NCBI GenBank assembly: GCA_003139735.1
Contig: PLGA01000094.1
Location: forward strand, 1 to 10,453
DNA: 10,453 nucleotides
Direction: 5' to 3'
DNA from: Bryobacterales bacterium
Lineage (GTDB): Bacteria; Acidobacteriota; Terriglobia; Bryobacterales; Bryobacteraceae
The notes beneath the pieces are model-generated. The model ran no database searches and was not told the DNA's origin. It saw only the letters and a program-made list of their open reading frames with translations. This document shows, piece by piece, positions 1 to 6,500 of this stretch. The first letter of the stretch is position 1. Each line of letters starts with the position of its first letter. The position numbers and the translations under genes were made by a program.

Positions 1-536
1 GTCGGGTAGCACAGAATCTGCGCCCCGTCGAGCGCCGCCAGACGCGCCGCTTCGGGGTACCACTGGTCCCAGCACACTAGCGGCGCCACGCGCGCGTAGC
101 GCGTGTCGAACGCGCGGAACCCCAAGTCGCCGGGCGTGAAGTAGTACTTCTCGAAGTACAGCGGATCCTCTGGAATGTGCATCTTGCGATAAGTTCCGAC
201 GAGCGCGCCATCCGCGTCGGCCACCACCGCCGTATTGTGGTAAACGCCCGCCGCGCGCCGCTCGAACACCGACCCGATCACCACCACCGCAAGCTCCCGC
301 GCCAGACGCGTGAGGCTGGCGGTGGTCGGTCCCGGAACCGGCTCGGCCAGGTCGAACCACGCGGGATTTTCCTCCCGGCAGAAGTACTGGCTCCGGAATA
401 ACTCCTGCAGGCAGACAATCTGCGCCCCGTTTCCCGCCGCCTCCCGGATGCGCCACTCCGCCTTGGCCAGGTTCTCATTGGGGTCCCGCGAGCAGGCCAT
501 CTGGATTAAGCCAACGCGGAATTTCGAAAGCTGCAC
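1..536 (-). CDS. aguB: N-carbamoylputrescine amidase, 3' end cut off by window edge
   Basis: Nitrilase-superfamily carbon-nitrogen hydrolase. AguB hydrolyses N-carbamoylputrescine to putrescine, CO2 and ammonia in the cytoplasm, the last step of the agmatine route to polyamines. I read 178 codons from a GTG at 536; the rest lies outside the window. All three catalytic residues of the superfamily are visible: Glu45 in LQELF, Lys118 in YRKMHIPEDP, and Cys155 in VCWDQWYPEAARLAAL. The FFCRxE-like stretch QYFCREENPAWFDLAEP (about residues 50-66) and YFEKYYFTPGD (127-137) are typical of AguB rather than of general nitrilases. The GTG start gives MQLSKFRVGLIQMACS; an alternative ATG lies at 500, inside the conserved first beta strand, so it is less likely. 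The gene diverges from the YIP1 gene at 572. The agmatine deiminase partner (aguA) is not in the window. Confidence 0.9.
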   Translation of the reverse strand, partial: MQLSKFRVGLIQMACSRDPNENLAKAEWRIREAAGNGAQIVCLQELFRSQYFCREENPAWFDLAEPVPGPTTASLTRLARELAVVVIGSVFERRAAGVYHNTAVVADADGALVGTYRKMHIPEDPLYFEKYYFTPGDLGFRAFDTRYARVAPLVCWDQWYPEAARLAALDGAQILCYP

Positions 537-542
537 AGAACC

Positions 543-562
543 ATTGTAATCGGGTGTACAAT
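543..562. promoter_or_regulatory. Symmetric divergent -10-like boxes between aguB and YIP1 gene
   Basis: ATTGTA (543-548) and TACAAT (557-562) form a perfect 6 bp inverted repeat with an 8 bp centre. Read outward, each arm is TACAAT, one mismatch from the sigma70 -10 consensus. Starts 7 bp downstream would fall at 569 (plus) and 536 (minus), at or next to the predicted start codons of both genes. No good -35 box is seen on either side. The palindrome could instead be a regulator site. Confidence 0.35.
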
Positions 563-571
563 CAGCCTGAT

Positions 572-1336
572 ATGACACCTGAGAGCGCGGCGGCCGTCGA
601 GCCTGAACCAGCGGGAATGGGTGAATTCTCGCGCCTGTCCGGCGTCTTCTTCGAGCCGGGGAAAGCCTTCGCCGATATAGCCGAGCGGCCCCGTTGGCTA
701 GTGCCGTTACTGCTCATCATCGTGGCCACCGTGGCCTTCTACGTAGTGTATGGGCAGCACGTCGGGTGGCAAACCTTCGTGCAGGATATGATGGACAACA
801 ACGCCCGCATGCAGCAGCAGATGCAGAGTCTGTCGCCCGAGCAGCGGGCGCAATCCCTGGCGGTCCAACAGAAGATCTACCCCATCATGTACTACGTGGG
901 CCCGGTATTCGGGCTGCCTCTCATGTACATCGTTTCGTCTGCCATCCTGCTGGGAATCGCGAGCGGGATGATGTCCGCCGGCGTGAGGTTTAAGCAGATC
1001 TTCGCCATCGAGTGCTATGCGGGCCTTGTGGGCATCGTCTCCAAGCTGCTGGGGATCGTGGTGATGTTTCTCAAGAACCCGGACCAATTCAACCTGATGA
1101 ACCCGCTGGCGTTCAATCCGGGGGCTTTCATGGACCAGAAGACGGCTTCCAAGTTCATCTACACGCTGGCGACGGGACTCGACCTGTTCGTGATCTGGAC
1201 CTTGATCCTCACCGCGGTCGGTCTCAAAGCGGCCGCCGGGAAGAGACTCTCCACCGCCGGCGCCGCGACCGCCGTCATTTTGCCGTACGTTGTTCTGCTT
1301 CTGTTGGGCGCCACCATCGCCGGAGCCTTCTCTTAG
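572..1336 (+). CDS. YIP1-family multi-pass membrane protein
   Basis: Integral membrane protein of about 254 aa resembling the bacterial YIP1 family (PF04893). The molecular function of bacterial members is unknown. The N-terminus is cytoplasmic-like and acidic, followed by LSGVFFEPGKAFADIAERPRW, the opening signature of these proteins (F-x-P-x-xxF-xxI-xxxP-xW). About five hydrophobic segments follow: WLVPLLLIIVATVAFYVVYG, then one starting at IYPIMYYVGPV, one from FAIECYAGLVG, one from FIYTLATGLDL, and a C-terminal one ending TIAGAFS. The loop between the first two (about residues 70-110) is rich in Met and Gln. The ATG at 572 is chosen over an in-frame GTG at 554 because the GTG overlaps the putative -10 box. 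Neither has a clear Shine-Dalgarno sequence. The TAG stop overlaps the TAA stop of the convergent vapC-like gene. Confidence 0.8.
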   Translation: MTPESAAAVEPEPAGMGEFSRLSGVFFEPGKAFADIAERPRWLVPLLLIIVATVAFYVVYGQHVGWQTFVQDMMDNNARMQQQMQSLSPEQRAQSLAVQQKIYPIMYYVGPVFGLPLMYIVSSAILLGIASGMMSAGVRFKQIFAIECYAGLVGIVSKLLGIVVMFLKNPDQFNLMNPLAFNPGAFMDQKTASKFIYTLATGLDLFVIWTLILTAVGLKAAAGKRLSTAGAATAVILPYVVLLLLGATIAGAFS

Positions 1337-1770
1337 GGCCACGGCGAACCCAGCCAGCGCACCGGCGCGCGTGCGGCCAGGGCGTTCGCAAGCCGTTCGT
1401 CGGCCGTGATCAGCGGAAGACGGGAAGCCACCGCCAGCGCGACATAGACGGCGTCGTAAACCGTGCGATCGAAAGCCGTCGCGATGGCGAATGCCTCGCC
1501 CAGCAGCGGCCGGGAGGGCAACGTTGGGAAGTTCCGCTGCTCGGTTTCCCGAAGCGCCTCCCCAGCCGAACTCAGTGACATTCGTCCCCGCCGGACCGAC
1601 GTCCGGAGTAGGTTGCCGATCTCAAGCCAGAACAAATCCGGGACTACAACCTCCAGTTTGCCGTCGCCGTAGTCTCGGAGCAACTGACGCGCCTCGGCGA
1701 CGAGCGTCTCACCGGCCGGCGGCAGAAGCCACTTGGCCGCTACGCTGGCGTCCAGCACGCAAGCCGTCAC
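1333..1770 (-). CDS. vapC: VapC-type PIN-domain toxin
   Basis: PIN-domain ribonuclease of 145 aa, a normal VapC length. VapC toxins cleave RNA (tRNA or rRNA in characterised cases) with Mg2+ and are held inactive by VapB. The four acidic active-site residues are in place: Asp7 in CVLDASV, Glu50 in FWLEIGN, Asp106 in VYDAVYVALA, and Asp124 in ITADERL. The start is a GTG that shares bases with the TGA of the antitoxin gene (overlap GTGA, 1767-1770), so translation is probably coupled. The 3' end converges on the YIP1 gene, the two stop codons sharing TTAG at 1333-1336. It looks intact, so probably functional. The target RNA cannot be predicted. Confidence 0.88.
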   Translation of the reverse strand: MTACVLDASVAAKWLLPPAGETLVAEARQLLRDYGDGKLEVVVPDLFWLEIGNLLRTSVRRGRMSLSSAGEALRETEQRNFPTLPSRPLLGEAFAIATAFDRTVYDAVYVALAVASRLPLITADERLANALAARAPVRWLGSPWP

Positions 1771-2018
1771 CGTAGGCGGTCCTCGCGCAGCATTTCCTCG
1801 GAGCTTGGGTGGGGGCCCGGTACGGGCGACTTTCTGGCGGCGATTTTCGTAACGCGCGCCATGAACTCCTTGCGCCGCGCCAGTTCCTTGGCCGTGGGCA
1901 CATTCTCTTCGAGAAGCCCCAGCACTTCGGCCGCAATGGACGTTCTTCGCTTCCTGGCCCGCTCCCGCAAGGCCTCGTACAGATCGTCGGGGACGTTCTC
2001 CACGTAAAGAGTTGGCAT
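1767..2018 (-). CDS. vapB: VapB/FitA-like ribbon-helix-helix antitoxin
   Basis: Small protein (83 aa) directly before vapC. The first ~40 residues, MPTLYVENVPDDLYEALRER followed by ARKRRTSIAAEV, match the FitA/VapB ribbon-helix-helix pattern: a short beta strand, then two helices, with the basic strand contacting DNA. The rest (about residues 45-83, Lys/Arg- and Glu-rich) would be the flexible tail that occupies the PIN active site. In this family the antitoxin-toxin complex represses its own promoter; a 9 bp palindrome just upstream of the start (2020-2028) could be an operator. The ATG at 2018 has a weak AGGG about 8 nt upstream. The 4 bp GTGA overlap with vapC supports a two-gene operon. 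Confidence 0.85.
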   Translation of the reverse strand: MPTLYVENVPDDLYEALRERARKRRTSIAAEVLGLLEENVPTAKELARRKEFMARVTKIAARKSPVPGPHPSSEEMLREDRLR

Positions 2019-2019
2019 T

Positions 2020-2028
2020 GGGTAACCC
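2020..2028. promoter_or_regulatory. Palindrome GGGTAACCC directly upstream of vapB
   Basis: GGGT-A-ACCC is a near-perfect palindrome ending 2 bp before the vapB ATG. RHH antitoxins typically bind short palindromes at their own promoter, so this is a candidate operator. A 9 bp palindrome can also arise by chance, and no convincing -35/-10 pair was found beside it. Confidence 0.2.
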
Positions 2029-2055
2029 TAGATCCAGCCTAGCAGACTTTTAAAC

Positions 2056-2079
2056 CGGGGACAGACGGGACGTTCCCCG
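2056..2079. repeat. Inverted repeat in the vapB-response regulator gap
   Basis: CGGGGA (2056-2061) and TCCCCG (2074-2079) are perfect inverted arms around a 12 bp centre that contains ACGGGACG. The gap (2019-2154) lies upstream of vapB and downstream of the response regulator gene, both on the minus strand. On that strand the hairpin is followed by GTTTAAAAG, a poor T-tract, so it is at best a weak terminator for the regulator. Otherwise this gap holds only C-rich sequence. Confidence 0.3.
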
Positions 2080-2154
2080 CCCCAGCCCCCGGCGCTCCAC
2101 TTCATCCAGCCCTTTCAGCCACCCTCTCACCGGCCGCTACCCGCCCGCCGAGCA

Positions 2155-2850
2155 TTACGCCGCCGCCGCCCGCCGCGGCTCAAACGTATATCCGAATCCG
2201 CGCACCGAGTGAATCAGAATCGGGCTTGCCGGGTCCCGTTCCACTTTCTGCCGCAGCCGCAGCACATACACGTCCACCGCGCGGTCCGTGATCGCCCGGT
2301 CTTGTCCCCACACCGCGTTCAGCAACTGTTCGCGGCTGAACACCACGCCCGGGCGGCCCATCAGGTACTCCAGCAGGCGGAATTCCGTGGCCGTCAGCGC
2401 CACCGGTTCCCCGTGAAGACGCACCTGGCACATGCTGCGGTCGAGTTCCAGCCCGCCGCCTTCCAGCACCCGCGCCGGCGCCGTCTGGTTGCGGAATTGC
2501 AGCTTGATGCGCGCAATCAGCTCCCGTACGAAGAACGGCTTCACCACGTAATCGTTGGCCCCCAGCTCCAGGCCCACGATGCGGTCCGTTTCCGAGGCGC
2601 GCGCCGTCAGGAAGATGATGGGCGTCGCCGAAAGGTCCGGGTCCTTGCGGATGCCCTTGCAGATGTCCAGCCCGTCCGAATCCGGCAGCATGATGTCCAA
2701 CAGCACCAGGTCCGGCTTCACCCTCCGGCACAGTTCCAGCGCGCCGCTCCCGGTCTGTTGCCCGCTCGCCGCGAAGCCCTCTTTTTCCAGGTTGTACTTC
2801 AACAGGGCAAAAAGATCCGCGTCGTCCTCAATCAGAAGAATCTTCTTCAT
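2155..2850 (-). CDS. OmpR/PhoB-family response regulator (last gene of the cluster)
   Basis: Two-domain transcription factor of 231 aa. The receiver domain (about 1-120) has the acidic pair Asp9-Asp10 in IEDDADL, the phospho-acceptor Asp52 in VLLDIMLPDSDG, Thr82 in FLTAR and Lys104 in YVVKPF. The winged-helix DNA-binding domain (about 135-228) ends with the family signature VDVYVLRLRQKVE and SVRGFGYTFE. By family knowledge, phosphorylation by a sensor kinase promotes dimerisation and binding to direct repeats. The ATG at 2850 begins MKKILLIEDD with GAAGG just before it; an in-frame TTG at 2865 would add five residues that do not fit the domain. No kinase gene is in the window, so the signal is unknown. 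It shares the receiver pattern of the regulator at 3110-3802 and may be a paralogue. Confidence 0.9.
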   Translation of the reverse strand: MKKILLIEDDADLFALLKYNLEKEGFAASGQQTGSGALELCRRVKPDLVLLDIMLPDSDGLDICKGIRKDPDLSATPIIFLTARASETDRIVGLELGANDYVVKPFFVRELIARIKLQFRNQTAPARVLEGGGLELDRSMCQVRLHGEPVALTATEFRLLEYLMGRPGVVFSREQLLNAVWGQDRAITDRAVDVYVLRLRQKVERDPASPILIHSVRGFGYTFEPRRAAAA

Positions 2851-2962
2851 GGCCTTCAAATTCAAGCTACCAGCCCCACTGTTACCGTTTGGTTAAAACG
2901 TGATGAATTTTTCAACGTGGGATTGGGCGACAGCCCGGCCGGAGACTTCCCGTTTTTGCCCA

Positions 2963-3088
2963 GCCCGGAAGGGCGAAATCTCACACGGAAGGAAGACGGC
3001 CGTAAGCCCCGACAGGGGCGCTAGATCCAAGCCCACGGCGTGAGCCGTGTGGAATCGCGTGCTGGAGAAACCAGCCCCGGAACGGGGC
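2963..3088. repeat. Cluster of four REP-like short palindromes
   Basis: The 259 bp gap between the two regulator genes (2851-3109) contains no credible gene but four small palindromes: GCCCGGAAGGGC (2963-2974), GCCCCGACAGGGGC (3006-3019), CACGGC-GTGA-GCCGTG (3034-3049) and GCCCCGGAACGGGGC (3074-3088). The first and last share the pattern AGCCC(C)GGAA(C)GGG(G)CGAAA, including the CGAAA tail on the same side, which suggests copies of one element. This resembles REP-type intergenic palindromes. Transcripts reading through would be highly structured, so the cluster could also weaken expression of the distal regulator gene. Confidence 0.6.
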
Positions 3089-3109
3089 GAAAGGTCCCCC
3101 CGCCACCCC

Positions 3110-3802
3110 TCAATCCCCTTCCTCAAACCTATACCCGAACCCCCGCACCGTAGTCAGATGCTTCGGATTATCCGCCTGTTCTTCAATCTGCTCCCGCAGC
3201 CGCCGCACATGAACGTCCACCGTCCGCGGCGTCACGTAGTGCTGCGCCCCCCACACCGAGTCCAGCAGTTGGTCGCGGCTGTAAGCGTGCCCCCGGTGCG
3301 TCAGGAAGAATTCCAGCAGGTTGAACTCGGTCGAGGTGAGCGAGAGTTCCCGCTCCCCGTGCATCACGCGCCGCGCGTTCCGGTCCAGGCGGAACGGCCC
3401 GATATCGAGCACCGCCGGCTCCGCGTCCATCTCCTCCCGCCGCAGGTGCGCCTTCACCCTCGCCACCAGCTCTCGCGGGCTGAACGGCTTGGTCATGTAA
3501 TCGTCGCCGCCGATTTCCAGGCCCAGCACCCGGTCCACTTCGTCCGCCCGCGCCGTGAGGAACAACACCGGGATGCGCCCCAGCGCCGCCGACTGGCGAA
3601 TCTTCCGGCATACCTCGAAGCCATCTACCTCCGGCAGCATCACGTCCAGCACCACCAGGTCCGGCTTGAACTCTTCGAGCGACTTCAGCACGCCTCCCGC
3701 GCCGCCCATGGTCCGCGTCTCATAGCCGGCCCGCCTGAGATTGTAATCGAGCAGCGCCGCCAGTTCGGCTTCGTCCTCCACAATGGCGATCCGCTTGGAC
3801 AT
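3110..3802 (-). CDS. OmpR/PhoB-family response regulator
   Basis: Two-domain response regulator of 230 aa. In the receiver domain, the acidic pocket is Glu9-Asp10-Glu11 (IVEDEAEL), the phospho-acceptor is Asp53 in VVLDVMLPEVDG, and Thr83 (FLTARAD) and Lys105 (YMTKPFSPRELVARVKAHL) complete the switch residues. The C-terminal winged helix contains LSLTSTEFNLLEFF, the recognition region PRTVDVHVRRLREQIEE and the terminal TVRGFGYRFEEGD, very close to PhoB-type regulators. The ATG at 3802 is chosen because MSKRIAIVEDE is the normal beginning; the frame is open further upstream but that extension overlaps the dedA-like gene. It starts 22 nt after the dedA-like stop on the same strand, so co-transcription is likely. 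No sensor kinase is in the window. Confidence 0.9.
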   Translation of the reverse strand: MSKRIAIVEDEAELAALLDYNLRRAGYETRTMGGAGGVLKSLEEFKPDLVVLDVMLPEVDGFEVCRKIRQSAALGRIPVLFLTARADEVDRVLGLEIGGDDYMTKPFSPRELVARVKAHLRREEMDAEPAVLDIGPFRLDRNARRVMHGERELSLTSTEFNLLEFFLTHRGHAYSRDQLLDSVWGAQHYVTPRTVDVHVRRLREQIEEQADNPKHLTTVRGFGYRFEEGD

Positions 3803-3824
3803 AAAGGCGCCTGGTCCTAACCTG

Positions 3825-4430
3825 TCACACGGCCGGTTGACGCCGGTTTTCCACCCACCGCGCAACCAGGTAAAACGCGCACGCCGCACCGATTGCCAGG
3901 CCGCCCAGCGTCCATCCGTGCCGCGTCAGGAACCCCGGGGCATCTTTCCCGAGCAACAGGCCTACATACACTTCGCCAAAAAACCGTATGCTTCGCGCCA
4001 GCACAATCACCGTCAGGAATTTGCCCCGCGACGTGCGCAGCGCCCCCGCCGTGATCACGAACACCTTGAGCGGCAAGGGCGGAACGGGCGTCACGGCCGG
4101 TACGAAAACCGTGAGCATCCCATAGCGCGCAAACCACTCCCGAAATCGTCGCCGCTTTCCCGGCGGCGCCTCGCTTTTCAGCCACCCGGCGCCCCTCCGC
4201 GCGGCTGAGTAGAGCGCGATGTTCCCGGCCGTCGATCCAATCACGGCCATCAGCGCCGCGAAAAGCGCGTGATGCGGGGCCTTCACGCTCTCCACCGCCA
4301 ACCCAATCAGCAGCACATCCATGGCGGCCGGCAGCGGGATGCCCACCGAATCCACCACGCCCAGCAGAAGAATGCCCCACGGCCCGTATGCCACCAGGAT
4401 CGCACTGATCTTGTATAGCAACGCCTTCAT
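3825..4430 (-). CDS. DedA/VTT-family membrane protein
   Basis: Polytopic inner-membrane protein of 201 aa, similar to the SNARE-associated/VTT/DedA family (PF09335). Characterised members flip lipids such as undecaprenyl phosphate or phosphatidylethanolamine, or are needed for envelope integrity. Visible family features are the early hydrophobic re-entrant region GILLLGVVDSVGIPLPAAMD (about 19-38), the glycine-rich segment AVIGSTAGNIALY, and the later VTPVPPLPLKVFVITAGAL with its prolines, followed by a C-terminal membrane segment near ALVGAACAFYLVARW-like sequence. It begins 18 nt after the permease gene stop and is followed 22 nt later by a regulator gene. If it recycles a polyprenyl carrier, a place next to a glycan exporter makes sense, but that link is inference. 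Confidence 0.82.
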   Translation of the reverse strand: MKALLYKISAILVAYGPWGILLLGVVDSVGIPLPAAMDVLLIGLAVESVKAPHHALFAALMAVIGSTAGNIALYSAARRGAGWLKSEAPPGKRRRFREWFARYGMLTVFVPAVTPVPPLPLKVFVITAGALRTSRGKFLTVIVLARSIRFFGEVYVGLLLGKDAPGFLTRHGWTLGGLAIGAACAFYLVARWVENRRQPAV

Positions 4431-4448
4431 GCGGAGGCTCCGGCCGGC

Positions 4449-5687
4449 TCACAGGATATCGGCGAAAGACCTTTCGAGCTTATGGAACCAGGCATGGCCC
4501 ACCACGAACACCGCCGCCGAAAGCAGCCAGAACTTCCATAGCGGGCCCCACGCCGGCGCCTGATTGTACAGCAATATCGCACGATACCCGCGCACCAACA
4601 CGGTCATCGGGTTCATCGACAGAAATAGGGTAGCAGAATGCGGCAAGGTGGCGAGAGATGTCTCGGGATAGCAGATGGGCGTCAGGAAGAACCAGATGGT
4701 CAGCAGAAATCCGGTCACTTGGCCCAGATCGCGCACAAAGACCCCCAGCGCCGCCAGAAACCAACTCAACCCCAGCGTCAGCAGGATCTGCGGAATCAAC
4801 AGCATCGGCAGCCAGACCACCGACGCCGGCGCGCCCCCGCGCAACAACAGCAGAAAGATGCCGAACAGCAAAACCGCGAACAGCTCGCTCACCAGCCCCG
4901 AAGCCACCAGGTTCACCGGCAGCGTCTCCACCGCAAACACCAGCTTCTTGACGAAATTGCGGTGCTCCAGAATCACCGACGGCGCGCGCCCCAGCGCCTC
5001 GCTGACCGCCAGCCAGGGCAGTATTCCGGCCAGAAAATAGAGCGCGAAGCCCGTGCGGCTCGGGTCCCCTTCGACGCGCGATCGCAGCACTAGGCCGAAC
5101 ACAAAAAAGTAGGTCAGCATCAGCAGCAGCGGGTTGATCAGCGTCCAGAATGCGCCCCCGAAGGAGCCCCGGTACCGGCCCAGAATGTCGCGCCGCACCA
5201 TCACCCGGATCAGGCCGCGGTTCCGCCAGATGGTCGTGAAGGGCGTCGTGAACCCGCGCCGCACCTCGCGCAACGCCCGCTCTCGCCGCAAGGTGGTGCG
5301 CCTTGCTACGCGCACCCGCTCCAGACGGGGCGTTCCATTGTGTACGCCGATCTCCGCCAGCAGAAACCGCCAGTCCCGCTCGTGGTACCAGCACACGCCT
5401 TCCCTCATGGGGGAGATGAATGCCTGGTACCGGCCGTCTTCGCGCGGCAGTTCGAAATCCAGGCGCACGGGCGCCGCTTCGCCTGGTTTCACGTCCTGCT
5501 CCGTAGGCCAGCGCTCCCCGTCCACCACCAGCGTCCCGGTCTCCGCGTCGTAGAGCTGATACCCGATGGCGAAGCCTTCCGCCGCCCGCCACGTCTCTCC
5601 CGATTCGTTGCGGACCAAGCACTCTACGTGCGCGCGATGCGTCTCCGGATCCACCGTCGCGTTCAGCAACATGTAGTCCGCGCTCAT
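4449..5687 (-). CDS. ABC-2 polysaccharide/O-antigen export permease with N-terminal Wzt-C-like domain
   Basis: Protein of about 412 aa with two parts. Residues ~140-412 are an ABC-2 type permease of the Wzm/TagG/KpsM class: an amphipathic lead-in (IRVMVRRDILGRYRGSFGG), then about six membrane segments, beginning at FWTLINPLLLMLTYFFVFGL and ending at FWLLSAAVFVVGHAWF. Such permeases move lipid-linked glycans across the inner membrane. Residues ~1-130 are an extra soluble domain with the beta-sandwich pattern of the Wzt C-terminal domain, which recognises the O-antigen end: CLVRNESGETW, IGYQLYDAETGTLVVDGER, VKPGEAAPVRLDFELP, DGRYQAFISPMREGVCWY. A normal Wzm is about 260 aa. The ATG at 5687 overlaps the methyltransferase stop (ATGA), indicating coupling; a GTG at 5699 is possible. 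No ATPase gene is nearby, so the motor subunit must be encoded elsewhere or out of view. Confidence 0.85.
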   Translation of the reverse strand: MSADYMLLNATVDPETHRAHVECLVRNESGETWRAAEGFAIGYQLYDAETGTLVVDGERWPTEQDVKPGEAAPVRLDFELPREDGRYQAFISPMREGVCWYHERDWRFLLAEIGVHNGTPRLERVRVARRTTLRRERALREVRRGFTTPFTTIWRNRGLIRVMVRRDILGRYRGSFGGAFWTLINPLLLMLTYFFVFGLVLRSRVEGDPSRTGFALYFLAGILPWLAVSEALGRAPSVILEHRNFVKKLVFAVETLPVNLVASGLVSELFAVLLFGIFLLLLRGGAPASVVWLPMLLIPQILLTLGLSWFLAALGVFVRDLGQVTGFLLTIWFFLTPICYPETSLATLPHSATLFLSMNPMTVLVRGYRAILLYNQAPAWGPLWKFWLLSAAVFVVGHAWFHKLERSFADIL

Positions 5688-6454
5688 GCGTAAAGCCACC
5701 CCGGGTAGCGCTCTCTCACCGGACCGGTTTTCCGTCCCAACGCGTAAATCCCATCGCCGCGCAGGTCGGGTTCCAGCCGATACCGCTCCAACAGGTGCAT
5801 CACCCAGCCGTATTCCGGGTGCGGCCGGTCGCGAAACTCGCCGGTCTCCAGGCGGACCACTTCGAAACCCGAGTTCTCCAGCAGCTTGCGAATCTCCCTT
5901 GGCGTGTACTCGCGATTGTGCCGCGCCCCCGTCTCTTCGCCCGGCGCCCCTGGCAGCATGTAGGCGTGATAGAAGCCGGGGTGGTATCCCAGCAGCACTG
6001 CGTCGATGGCGCGCAGCGCGGCCACGTTCGGCGTGGTCAGCAGCAGGTGTCCGCCCGGCTTCAGCACCCGGTTCGCCTCCATCGTCAGGTGCATCGGGTC
6101 TTCAAACAGGTGTTCGATCAGTTCGCAGCACAGCACCGTCGAGAAATATCCGTCGGCGTAAGGGAAAACGTCCTTCTCGGCGTCGAAGTGATCGACGTCG
6201 CAGGCAAACCGTTCGCCTTCGCTCGATGTCTTCACGCAATGGTCCGTTTGCCCGAGCTTCCCGTGGTAACACCCGCGGACCTCGCCGTAACCCATCCGGG
6301 ACCGCAAAGCCGGCGTGATCTGCAGGTACGCCCCCATCTCCAGAATCCGGTCGGACGCCTTTCCCGGCGGAATCATATCCAGCGTCTTCGCCAGCCGCGT
6401 TTGGTGCGCCTCCACATACCGCAAAGCTTCATCCGAGTCAGCCCAAGTCCGCAA
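5684..6454 (-). CDS. Class I SAM-dependent methyltransferase
   Basis: Protein of up to 256 aa with a Rossmann-type methyltransferase core. Motif I is ILEMGAYLQITPAL (about 38-51), a variant of the usual E/DxGxGxG with only one glycine kept. An acidic residue at the second strand lies in CDVDHFDAE. YFSTVLCCELIEHLFEDP is the classic motif preceding the substrate site, and MEANRVLKPGGHLLLTTPN is motif III. The C-terminal part (NREYTPREIRKLLENSGFEVVRLETGE) also fits the family. The substrate is unknown; overlap with a glycan export permease suggests a sugar or glycan-end methylation, as in chain-terminated O-antigens. The start is uncertain: the TTG at 6454 lacks a Shine-Dalgarno, and in-frame TTG and GTG codons follow within about 40 nt. 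It is probably the first gene of the minus-strand cluster. Confidence 0.82.
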   Translation of the reverse strand: MRTWADSDEALRYVEAHQTRLAKTLDMIPPGKASDRILEMGAYLQITPALRSRMGYGEVRGCYHGKLGQTDHCVKTSSEGERFACDVDHFDAEKDVFPYADGYFSTVLCCELIEHLFEDPMHLTMEANRVLKPGGHLLLTTPNVAALRAIDAVLLGYHPGFYHAYMLPGAPGEETGARHNREYTPREIRKLLENSGFEVVRLETGEFRDRPHPEYGWVMHLLERYRLEPDLRGDGIYALGRKTGPVRERYPGWLYA

Positions 6455-6470
6455 GTAAGGTATAGGATCC

Positions 6471-6500
6471 GGGGGCCAGGGGCCGGGGGCCGGGGGCCAG
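6471..6500. repeat. GC-rich intergenic repeat, left copy
   Basis: Run built from GGGGCC/GGGGGCC units separated by CA or C. CCAGGGGCCGGGGGCC at 6476-6491 is the exact reverse complement of 6598-6613. It lies just upstream of the methyltransferase gene, in the 166 bp gap before ccmC. The low-complexity composition is unlike either flanking gene. Confidence 0.6.

Noticed and set aside
707..1342. Long open frame antisense to the YIP1 gene
   Set aside because: His-, Gln- and Arg-rich translation without domain features. It is a typical GC-rich shadow of a well-supported gene.
2209..3024. Plus-strand open frame of 271 codons opposite the response regulator gene
   Set aside because: Composition is dominated by Arg, Gln and His and it mirrors the regulator codons; no start signal or family motif. 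The same applies to the frame at 3047-3820.
2963..3088. Could the palindromes be a CRISPR array?
   Set aside because: The units differ in sequence, are only 12-16 bp long and have irregular spacing; there are no cas genes.
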